In this document: in pieces, positions 56,203 to 64,000 of the stretch
Layout of the letters: every line of letters begins with the position of its first letter
Position numbering within the stretch: position 1 is the first letter of the stretch
Origin: Spirometra erinaceieuropaei
Lineage: Eukaryota; Platyhelminthes; Cestoda; Diphyllobothriidea; Diphyllobothriidae
Assembly: GCA_902702965.1 (NCBI GenBank)
Contig: CACRXP010000012.1
Coordinates: forward strand, 25,751 to 89,750
Direction: 5' to 3'
DNA: 64,000 nt
Notes under the pieces: model-generated
What the model saw: the letters and a program-made list of their open reading frames with translations, nothing else
Databases searched by the model: none
Told to the model about the DNA's origin: nothing
Program-made: the position numbers and the translations under genes

Positions 56203-57658
56203 GTAAGCACATATTTACATGATATGATTTTGTCATGATTTTCCCGTTAAATCAAAAGGTATTTCTCCTGTCGCCTGAATTTGTCCTCCGAAATCTTGTC
56301 TCGAAGCTGAAATAGCCTCTTTCTATTTTGTTGGTTCTCGAGGTCCGGGAACCAACTCGTAATGCCTTTAAAATGCATTTAGGATGATTTAAATCAGTTT
56401 GCTGTCATGTACCTAAACGCGTTGCAAAACCTAATTAACTTCTTAACCGGGACCCAATAAAGTTTGGACCGTTGAGTCGAATGTTGCCACACCCCGGCCG
56501 TCAGCTTCGTCTCGAGACAAATTTTCGGTGGAAATGTGGTTCTAGAGAAGGAAACTCGTATTGTCGGTATGTAATGCCCTAATAGGAAGACATGCTATGT
56601 CGGCCCCAAGGTTTACTCAGCTGAAAGAAGACGGATTTCACAAAAACCGCCAGCCTTAAATGATTTCGGCTCACGACGAAATGAGTATTCATGCCTGGTG
56701 ATCAAGGGTGTTTATAAGCTGTGGGAGCATTTTTAATATAATTAAAAGACCCGGAATACAGTTCAGTGTCTTTTTGAAAAAAAAGCCGTCTGCTGCAGCA
56801 TTCAGACCTGTTTCTACTTCATTGTAATGTTGAAACAAATAAATTTTCCGTGTACGTCAAACTTTCTGTTGGGAAAGTTCGTAGCTCCCGTAGGTAGGCA
56901 AAAAATTAGGAACGTCAGTTCTTTCTGATTTTTAATTTGAAGACGGCAAACATGATCCATTAACGCATTATTTTTTTACACGGCTTAGAAATACCTTCTT
57001 ACTTATATTGTTAATTCTGGGCATCGTGCGGACCCCAACGGAACTTTTCGTGCGATTTATACAGTCCCACCGAACTATCTTAAGCCACTGAGTCGGCGTC
57101 GGCTAGCAAAGCCAGAGGCAGTTGCTATCAGATTACACAAGCCGGTTTTGTGCCCACAGAAGAACCTCGCACAAGCACCGCGTTTGCCGTGGCCAAAGGT
57201 CGAACAACTGCAAGTAATTCCCCTCGCCTTCCGCTCCCTCCCCTCCCCCGATGAGATCATTCTTCATAATCCTCCCTGCCTCTGATAACCCCTCCTCCTC
57301 CCCTATCCTCACATCACGCTTGTCTTGGTGTTAAGACGAACTTTTTAATCGATTTCTCCAATCGATGACATGTTTTAGCTGACCCTATTTTCATATAAAT
57401 GTTCTGGCCTGACGATAATTTATCGAAAGTAAATGTAAGCTCGCCCCCTAGTCTTTTTAATCAAAGTTGGCATAATTCGCCTGCAAACTCGACTTCGCAT
57501 TGCAAAAGACTACGAAGCATACTAGACGTGTTATGCATCGCACCATTTATTCACGCTTTAATGTCGGTGCAGCAGCAAAATACCCTCACAACAACCACAA
57601 TCTTTATGTTTTGACTGTAAGGGTACGCAAAAAGTTGTTTTCTCGTTCTAGAATTCAG
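56203..57658. other. Possible intron, no other gene seen
   Basis: Lies between two candidate exons on the plus strand; no other gene or repeat recognised. Confidence 0.35.
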
Positions 57659-57754
57659 AAATGTTGCCCCCAGATCGGGCGAAGAAGTGGGCGTCCAAAA
57701 TTAATCAGTCCGGAGGACACTGACGAGACTGCTAGAGCACGAATGACAAATGTA
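57659..57754 (+). CDS. Candidate exon interrupted by an FB1 insertion
   Basis: Acceptor TTCTAGAATTCAG ends at 57658. The open frame reads KCCPQIGRRSGRPKLISPED, then TDETARARMTNV; the RRSGRPK segment resembles an AT-hook core. The exon runs to the TA where an FB1 element begins. Directly after the element (58747-58748) come GT and then a strong donor GTAAGTTTC. Without the element the exon would end ...AATGTAGT before GTAAGT, in a phase that fits the exon at 59217. With the element in place an in-frame TAG follows after one codon. Confidence 0.4.
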
Positions 57755-58746
57755 CAGTAGGTGGGCTAACGAATGAAATGTCAACCGAAATTCCGAAATT
57801 CCTCTTCGTGCCGAAAAGATTAATTAAGTAGAGTTGTAAAACTACTCAGCCTGTAACATAATTCTATAATATTTCGGTTACTTGAGGATGTCGGCTTTTG
57901 AAGGAATTTCCTTCCAGCTACATGCAAAACCAACACTGTAAAAAATGACTACTTATGTAGCATGAGTTTTTTGATTGATTGTCGATGTCCTTAAAAGTCA
58001 AATTATATTTCATGGAAAATATGCAGTAAAATATTCATTTTTTGCTCATTCGGTAGATAATTACGTCTTTCTCCAATTTTATACTTAAAGGAGGGACATA
58101 ATTCGGTTTTAAAAAAGTTTCTAATTGGGGTACTTTTAAATACCTTGAAATAACCGTTCATAAATCAACATGTCTCTGCATTTGCCGATGTAGCTCGTAA
58201 AGTTAACAATACGGATCAAATTCAATGCTAAATTTTATTAACCCCATATGGTCTCCTCTTTATACCGTAGAGAAATGTTTGGTTTTCCGTAAGCGGAAAA
58301 TATACGGATTGGAGTTTGGGAACACTGAATGCAAGTGTGACGGCAGAGCGGGTTCAAAATAAGTCTGAAATTGGAAAAGTTTTTGAAGCCCGAATTTTAT
58401 CCTTCCTTTGAGTATAAAATTGGAATATGACGTAATTGTCTACCGAATGAGCAGAAGAATGAATGTGTTTATGCATGTTTTCCGTGAAATACGATTGGAA
58501 ATTTTAACGCATCTAAAATAAAAAAGAAAAATGCATGCTACTTAGGTAGTCATTTTGGCAGAGTATAGTTTTTGCATGCAGACGGGAGGAAGTTCGTTCA
58601 AAAGTCGGCATCCTCTGATAACTGATATATGATAAAATTATGTTGCAGGCTGACTAGTTTTACAACCCTATTTAATTAATCTTTTCGAAAAGAAAACGCA
58701 TTTCGTAATTCCGATTGATATTTCATGAGTTAGCCCACCTACTGTA
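57753..58746. mobile_element. FB1 inverted-repeat element, copy 8 (complete ends)
   Basis: Begins TACAGTAGGTGGGCTAACGA and ends ATGAGTTAGCCCACCTACTG plus TA; 994 bp. The arms pair along most of their length but are diverged, so the insertion is not very recent. The flanks ...AAATG and GTGTAAG are consistent with a TA target. Confidence 0.88.
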
Positions 58747-59216
58747 GTGTAAGTTTCAAGGTCAGCAGTTTGACAACCGTTGGTGAATTGAACAGGCAGC
58801 AGTGTCTGCAGTGTTCGTCCCGTACGACCTGTCTGACAATAACGTGTCAGTTTTTACGAATGAGTTTTTGCTTGCATGACATATTTAGCATCAGGAAACA
58901 GGAAATGAACCCTTTACCAGAACGCTAAGCGCGGCCTGAAGCTGATCGGTCGTGAGGACTGACCAGTCCATGCAGAGTGTATGGTGGAATATCCAAGGGG
59001 TCATCTATCATGGACTGCTGGAAACTAGGCAGACAATCAGTACCGGTATAGTCTCCCAGAAATCTCGCCGTCAGAAAACTGCTCTGCAGGGGAAACGCCC
59101 ACCTCCAAGTCCAAATGAAAGTGATCATTATCCACCACGATAATGCTCGTCCCTACATTACAGTCGTCACCAAAGTGCTACATCCAGTTAATTTCACCGT
59201 TTTCTCAGAATTTCAG

Positions 59217-59338
59217 TTGTTTATGGACGGCAGCAGCAGGATTTTCATCAAGACAAGATGCTGAAAGTGAGCTGATATCTTTTTGCCTCCCAAAATACAA
59301 GGAAGAATGCAAAAAAGACATCGTTAAAGCCCTTAAAG
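59217..59338 (+). CDS. Candidate internal exon, unrecognised gene
   Basis: Acceptor TTTCAG at 59211-59216 (an alternative CAG ends at 59208) and donor GTAAGAAC at 59339. The single open frame reads CLWTAAAGFSSRQDAESELI, SFCLPKYKEECKKDIV and KALK. It begins with the third base of a codon, matching the two leftover bases of the exon interrupted at 57753, and ends with the first base of a codon, matching the exon at 61036. A mostly helical, lysine-rich segment; family unknown. Confidence 0.45.
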
Positions 59339-59446
59339 GTAAGAACAATCTCATAGAAAGCACGAAAATGTATATCTTTGATCAAATATGTCTGAGTATC
59401 CGTTTTATCACTTTTGGCAAGCACGCGAATAGGAATCTTCCGTAGT

Positions 59447-59545
59447 ACAGGTGCCCTAACGGTATATTCGAGGAAGGATGCCTATCCCCGTCAGCTAAAC
59501 CTAAACCTAGCCCTAGAGTTAAGCTGAACCCGAAACCCAATCCTA
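59447..59545. repeat. Degenerate telomere-like repeat (family D)
   Basis: CTAAACCTAAACCTAGCCCTA and related CCTAA/CCCGAA words. Similar stretches follow the phrase ACAGGTG or precede TATTCCCATTTCC at 55.9 and 59.88 kb. Too irregular to be telomere. Confidence 0.55.
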
Positions 59546-59621
59546 ACTGATAGAAGCGAACAGGTGAGTTCCAGGTAGCAGTTCAGAAGACGAAGATGTG
59601 ATCACTGGAACAAGAACTTTA

Positions 59622-59668
59622 TTGGCCTGACGTTTCGGATTCTCACACGAATCCATCATCAGAGACAT
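59622..59668 (-). ncRNA. Hammerhead ribozyme motif, small PLE type (copy h)
   Basis: On the minus strand: stem-I strand GTCT, CTGATGA (59662 to 59656), one T, stem II GGATTCGTGTGAGAATCC (six perfect pairs), GAAAC, GTC, then AGGC closing stem I with GTCT. All core bases are intact, and AATAAA follows (TTTATT at 59618-59623 on the plus strand). It is the cleanest PLE-B copy. Confidence 0.75.
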
Positions 59669-59788
59669 TCGCAGATAAAAGTGATGGTGACACTGCGAGA
59701 ACTGTTAATTGCCGTGCGCATACGGTCCCACGGCAGCCACGTGCTATAAATACCGCACGCCTTGTGCCAACATCACCTTTATCTGCGA

Positions 59789-59833
59789 AGGTCTCTGATG
59801 ATGGATTCGAGTGAGAATTTAAAACGTCAGGCC
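59789..59833 (+). ncRNA. Hammerhead-like motif, near-intact (copy i)
   Basis: GTCT, CTGATGA (59795-59801), stem II GGATTCGAGTGAGAATTT with wobble pairs, then AAAAC in place of GAAAC, GTC and AGGC. The lost G of GAAA should impair cleavage. Confidence 0.6.
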
Positions 59834-60084
59834 AATATACTTCCTGTTCCAGTTATAGCATCTTCGTCTTCTCAATCCTAACTCCTAGCATCCTGGAATT
59901 TAGCGCAAGGCCACTTGTAATACGAGGAGAGTGTTGCTATTCCCATTTCCTCGCTTAATTTCGTTTCATGCGGCGAAAAATGGATGAACCGTCAATCCAA
60001 CCTGATACATCTGCTCGAGGTAAATGCGCGTTGTCGTCTTTGGCATTTGAAAAATCCCGCTTAAAGTTCTCGTGTGGGAGAACT

Positions 60085-60943
60085 TACAGTGCGTGACCTA
60101 TCTCATGAAATCTGATAACGGAAACTGGTGCGATAATTTCTGGACGTCTTAAACGTTGCGCATTTTGTTCGCTCATCCATTTCCTTCGATAAAAGGCCCT
60201 TTTCTTATGCAGAAATTGTGTTTTCGTAATTTTATCAAGTAAAATATCAGTAAATTTTAGCGAAAATGGACACTGCAATACATTCGTTCCATTTCCTATG
60301 CTAATACATGTTCCAGACTCCGGTTACGCATCTGCTTACGATCACGCCTGTCAGTTATATTCAAATTTATTAAGCACCGACCGGCCGCAAGGTATGTCAT
60401 CTTATGAAAACTTGTTTCCTACGACGCCCCCATAGGTGAAATCAAGCGAAAGCCAGTTTCTCTTGTTGAACCCCATCTCATTTAATTCAAAAGGGCCAAG
60501 GATCACACGAAATTCTGGAAAACTGTCTTGGAATCTACACTCAGAATGTAGGCAGTTGACAAACCGTCATACATTAAATCACACTACTTATTAAACGATT
60601 TTTAGATGTGAACCTCACTGAAACACTATTATTAAACGTTATTTTATTTCCAATTTCAGATTTACAACGTTTTTGGTATGAAAATACATTCTATACCTTC
60701 AAAAACGAAGTTTACTAAATTAGAGCCATTTCTGACGTTTTGGGGATATTGCTCTTTTCAAAGTAAATCGGCATTTCTAAACAACGCAATACTGCCTTTA
60801 ATATTTCTTTTATGCTTTTAATTCTTTTAAACTTGTACTTGATAATCATAGACATTGGACTTAGGAAATTCTGTCGGTTTGCGAGTGATTGACAATCATT
60901 GGTAAATTTCGACACATTTCATGAGTAAGATCACTAACTTTAA
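60085..60943. mobile_element. FB1 inverted-repeat element, copy 9 (degenerate)
   Basis: Left end TACAGTGCGTGACCTATCTC, then ATGAAAT; right end ACATTTCATGAGTAAGATCA. The ends match subtype 2; the interior is strongly diverged. Confidence 0.65.
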
Positions 60944-61035
60944 TGTTCCGTTCGACTCCACACTGAGATCTCTGCGTTTGAACGATACAAAGTAAACTCA
61001 TAAATCCCACAAAAGGACGAATGGAACATCTGCAG

Positions 61036-61166
61036 TGTCGCCTACATCACCACCGGCATCAGCATCATCAGAACTAAAAAGAGCCCCCTCAAGGAAACGG
61101 CTTGATCTCATTTCTCTGCATTTGTATCATTTGTTCAAACTCGCGTCTTCCAGCGGAGCCTCGTAG
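61036..61166 (+). CDS. Candidate terminal exon, unrecognised gene
   Basis: An acceptor-like ATCTGCAG ends at 61035. The frame (after two bases completing a codon) reads SPTSPPASASSELKRAPSRK, RLDLISLHLYHLFKLASSSG and AS, then TAG. The phase fits the candidate exon at 59217-59338. The stop lies in the A-box of a SINE-1 copy, so the present end may have been supplied by that insertion. Low-complexity Ser/Pro/Ala start, then basic; no domain. Confidence 0.3.
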
Positions 61167-61305
61167 CTCAAGTGGTTAGAGCGTTGGCTGTACTAAAGCC
61201 TTCCCCTTACTGTCGTGAGTTCGAATCCCACCGAGGCGCCGAGTCTTCCACAGTTTGGTCAATACGAATTATTCAAAATCTGCCAAAACATCTATAATGA
61301 TTTCC
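61157..61305 (+). mobile_element. SINE-1 (tRNA-Ser-like head), copy 2
   Basis: GCCTCG/CGAGGC pairs as the acceptor stem, TAGCTCAAGTGGTTAGAGC is a good A-box and D-arm, GAGTTCGAATCCCACC a good B-box. A 13-nt extra arm is of the tRNA-Ser/Leu kind. The anticodon stem is imperfect (loop GTACTAA, which would give ACT). The tail TCTTCCACAGTTTGGTCAAT, then CTGCCAAAAC is shared with the copy at 37.2 kb, so this is a SINE and not a tRNA gene. Confidence 0.72.
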
Positions 61306-61440
61306 ACCCGCCCTAAGTAGATATTATCTGAACATGTTGTGTGATCCTTCTTATCCCCTCTTCATCCAACAAGAATGTTAATTTCTAGGACAGTTAATAA
61401 ACCAGACAACTTTTGGGTTACCGGATGCCGTTTTATCAGC

Positions 61441-61565
61441 AGAGGTACTCGCTAAGAGTCCAGACACGCGTGTTTAACCGATATTCTGCCGCTGCGTGAT
61501 ACAGCTGCGAGGGGTTCGGCTCTTCCGTGGATCCCCCAACATTCTCCGTCTGCTTTCTAGTAGAC
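61441..61565 (+). repeat. Dispersed repeat E, copy 2
   Basis: GAGTCCAGACACGCGTG and CAGCTGCGAGGGGTTCGGCT match 22891-23010. It lies about 135 bp beyond the SINE-1 copy. Confidence 0.65.
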
Positions 61566-62480
61566 ACTCCAGTTTGCAATTTGTTGCGAGCCGATCTCCT
61601 CACAGCTGTGTCATGCAGCGGCAGAATATCGACGAAACACGCGTGTCTGGGCTTTTAGAGAATACCTATGCTTTTAGAATGGTATCCGGTTGTGGCTGGC
61701 GGAATTCAGTCCAAATATTCATACATAACATTTCGTTCTACGCCTGTAGACCTTCAAATATACTGTCATACACCAAGTTTGCAGTTAATTTCTGAGGAAA
61801 GCAAAAAGCAGCAAACCAGACAACGTCGCAGAAACGGTACCGAAAAGGAAGTGGAAGATAGCCTTAAGTAGTATAGGCTGAGCATGAAAATATGGACTCC
61901 CCGCATCGCATGTGGCCTTGCCCTAGATTTCAGGGGGGGGGGGTTGTGGTCAGGGTTCTTGATGGGATTATGTGGTTTACGGTCACACGTGTTAAGGTCA
62001 GGATTCAAGTTATGATGGTCAGCGTTCGGACTGGAGCCATGCAGCTAGGGGGTCCATATTCCCCTCGTAAAACAACTTGAAAGTGCTGCACGTGTGGTAT
62101 CTTCCTGTGCACTCCAACAAGGCTCTTCAGTCTCATGGAGGTGAGGTACCTTCGCAAATTCCACTTTAGCACTAGCTCATCAAAATAATTTTACTGCTTT
62201 CTTTCAGTCTTCCTCTATCCTCATTTGGAAGTACAAGTGCCGAAAGCTTCTTCTTTGAGTATAAGTGCTAGTTGCGTTTTTGTGGCAATTAGTAGGCTGT
62301 TTCCATAAGGAAGAGGTATGGGCAAATAATTTCACACGAACTCTATTTCCTACAAGTCTCCCATCCGTTGATGAGGCTGCAGGCATTCATGATTCGGATA
62401 ATGACAAGCAGGCAATCGTCGCGCAAATTACGATCGCCGGCAGCGAATTCGGCAGCTGGTAATTATAGCCGTTGTGTGAT
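61566..62480. other. No gene recognised
   Basis: Nothing coding supported. A run of ten G followed by GTGGTCAGGG/GTTAAGGTCAGG words at 61930-62040 resembles family D in reverse. Confidence 0.4.
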
Positions 62481-62763
62481 GGCATGACTGACTGAAGTGC
62501 GGCCAACTCTCTACGTCCGAACGGGGTCCTGCATCTGCCCTAGTGTGTCTGTGTGTTAAAAAGACTCGAATCTTTGTCCTGTTTTCACGCAGACAATGTG
62601 GTCTTGTCGAGGTGACGGGCAAATCTTACTTGTTAGAGCCCTCACTAAGACAGACTATAAGAAGTAACAGATTCACACCTGCAAACAAACTTTCTGGACT
62701 AGACACCAGGGTTGTCGCTATCTAACCACGCCCTAGAGTGTGTGATATGCAACCTTCAGTTGC
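62481..62763 (+). repeat. Direct repeat F, first copy
   Basis: GGCATGACTGACTGAAGTGC, GTGCGGCCAACTCTCTACGT to ATATGCAACCTTCAGTTGC. Repeated at 62986-63274; the last 150 bases are almost identical between copies. Confidence 0.92.
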
Positions 62764-62776
62764 ATATCACACACTC
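62736..62776. repeat. Perfect 18-bp hairpin
   Basis: GAGTGTGTGATATGCAAC (62736-62753), five-base loop, then its exact reverse complement (62759-62776). The second direct repeat has only the left arm. Confidence 0.95.
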
Positions 62777-62985
62777 TGCCCTTTCTTCCTCTTTGTATGT
62801 GTTATCCTGGTGTATGCGTTTCGGGGGAGGGGAAGGTCGTGCATGCGGCGCGCGCAGACGGCCCTCTAGCTCTGTTGTCCACTGCGCCCACTCCTGGCCT
62901 CAGTCATTTGACCGGTTCGGACAGTGGACTAGTGCGGGAAGTGAAAAGGGAGAGTGAGTTCAACGCCACAGAGCCTTTGTGTGCT

Positions 62986-63274
62986 GGCATGACTAACCGA
63001 AGTGCGGCCAACTCTCTACGTCCGGACGGGGCCCCGGATCTGTCTAAGTGTGTATGTGTGATGTAGTTAAGAAGACTCAAATCTTTGTCCTGTTTTCATG
63101 CAGACAATGTGGTCTTGTATGGGTGACGGGCAAATCTTACTTGTTAGAGTCCTCACTAAGACAGACTATAAGAAGTAACAGATTCACACCTGCAAACAAA
63201 CTTTCTGGACTAGACACCAGGGTTGTCGCTATCTAACCACGCCCTAGAGTGTGTGATATGCAACCTTCAGTTGC
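62986..63274 (+). repeat. Direct repeat F, second copy
   Basis: Second copy at a period of 505-511 bp, with small indels in the GTGTGT-rich part. No coding content recognised. Confidence 0.92.
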
Positions 63275-63324
63275 CTCCTCATCCTCTTGGATGTCAGCCG
63301 GGACATATTTATAAAGTCCGTCTG

Positions 63325-63724
63325 GGCAACAATATAGAGAAGAAGAGAAGTCCACTTAACTGTCAGTAGACTGTGGATCGTGCCATACGTGATTTATGCT
63401 ACAGGGAGTTTTATGGGTGGGGCAGCACGCTAGACAGTAAACGGACATAATGGAGGAAAACACAGAAACTGCCTGGATTTATGCCGAAAGTCTTATCCTA
63501 CGGTATTGTACGACAACGGAAATGAAAGTAGTATTAAGCAATAAACAAGAAGTAAGTTTCACAAAATAACGGATTTAGAGTTAAGGTGTGAGGTTCTGGG
63601 AAGTAATCGCTGTTGGCAGCGTAATTTCTCCAACAGCCTGCAAATGTATGCCAAGATAAAACCCCATATGACACCAACCACAGCCTACTGACAGTTAAGT
63701 GGGGTCCTTCTCTATACCGTTGCC
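63325..63724. mobile_element. Short inverted-repeat element family 2, copy 2
   Basis: The ends (CTGTCAGTAGACTGTGGATC left, CAGCCTACTGACAGTTAAGT right) match the 28900-29296 element, and the interior (CATAAATCC/GTATTGTACGACAACGG, CAGCACGCTAGACA) matches its reverse complement; 400 bp. Confidence 0.85.
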
Positions 63725-64000
63725 ATCCATCTGAACGGTAGTACGGCATAAGAGAACTGTGACTGTGCAACACGGCCCCCTGCTTTCGATGTATTTTGAA
63801 AATGAGCATTTCTGGGCTTAAAAAAGAGCCAAGCATGCAACCCCTTTTCTACTTGTTTCCTGCTAAATGCCAGCAGATATCTCTGATTCTGAAAGACGCC
63901 GTTACACCTCCAACGCCTGCCTTTCACAAGGTCTCGTTCGTATAAGGAAGAGCATTTTCGTACAATAGCAGAACATCCCAAGGAACCCACGCCGTTTGTC
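63725..64000. other. No gene recognised
   Basis: Window end; nothing supported. Confidence 0.4.

Larger units (their letters stand above)
59546..59895. mobile_element. Inverted pair of PLE-B terminal repeats with hammerheads
   Basis: A minus-oriented pLTR (59546-59700) and a plus-oriented pLTR (59740-59895) meet head to head, with TATAAATACCGCACGCC in the plus one. Each has the hammerhead region, an AATAAA (or AATATA) and the TTCCAGTGATCAC-type tail. No PLE coding sequence lies between. Confidence 0.8.

Noticed and set aside
61157..61238. Functional tRNA-Ser gene
   Set aside because: Acceptor and anticodon stems are imperfect, the anticodon would be unusual, and the similarity to 37.2 kb extends past the tRNA part, which indicates a SINE.

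Overview
This window is eukaryotic, repeat-dense and AT-rich, most likely from a tapeworm (a diphyllobothriidean such as Spirometra, Dibothriocephalus or Schistocephalus). Three things point there. The end of a four-and-a-half-LIM (FHL) gene is split by a normal GT-AG intron. Penelope-like elements (PLEs) with GIY-YIG endonuclease are abundant. C2H2-finger coding remnants of the YTCPHCDRTFTS...GHLRIH type resemble those I associate with LINEs of these worms. The genus is an inference. There are no prokaryotic operons; most short open frames are chance.

Host genes occupy little of the window. The last FHL exon is at 864-1009 on the plus strand. A possible unrecognised gene runs on the plus strand from about 54.0 to 61.2 kb, as short open exons with good splice sites and compatible phases. 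Its third exon appears to be interrupted by a 994-bp inverted-repeat transposon. Two further open frames at 35.2-36.0 kb may be coding, but I cannot identify them.

Most of the rest is mobile DNA. (1) Three PLE groups: PLE-A at 1-350 and 24.1-25.0 kb; PLE-B as many fragments at 6.4-7.9, 15.0-15.8, 26.3-26.6, 28.0-28.7, 29.6-30.6, 31.0-32.7, 40.2-41.8, 45.7, 46.2-46.4 and 59.5-59.9 kb; and PLE-C, the best preserved, at 48.06-50.87 kb. The terminal repeats of PLE-B and PLE-C carry small hammerhead-ribozyme motifs (CUGAUGA, stem II, GAAAC, NUC) with essentially no stem III; in PLE-B an AATAAA follows directly. (2) A family of about 1-kb, nearly full-length inverted-repeat elements (called FB1 here), ending TACAGTAGG...CCTACTGTA with an apparent TA target, in about nine copies. 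(3) A second, 0.4-kb inverted-repeat family at 28.9 and 63.3 kb. (4) Two tRNA-derived SINE-like families: one with a tRNA-Ser-like head at 37.0-37.3 and 61.2 kb, the other with a tRNA-Arg-like head at 7.3, 53.6 and 54.4-55.2 kb. (5) A LINE reverse-transcriptase relic at 26.6-27.65 kb (minus). (6) A dispersed repeat tied to C2H2-finger relics at 10.6-14.0, 25.9, 38.8-39.8, 42 and 51.3 kb, sometimes as tandem units of about 525 bp. Two runs of N mark assembly gaps.

The elements are nested: a SINE interrupts a PLE-B fragment at 7.25 kb, an FB1 element abuts or interrupts PLE-B at 32.73 kb, and a glutamate-codon microsatellite has grown inside a PLE-B reverse-transcriptase motif at 32.1 kb. The strongest candidates for a notable system are the series of hammerhead-bearing PLE terminal repeats, intact and decayed, in both orientations, and the tRNA-headed SINE-like families beside them. 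All names such as PLE-A, FB1, SINE-1 or repeat family A are labels for this report only.
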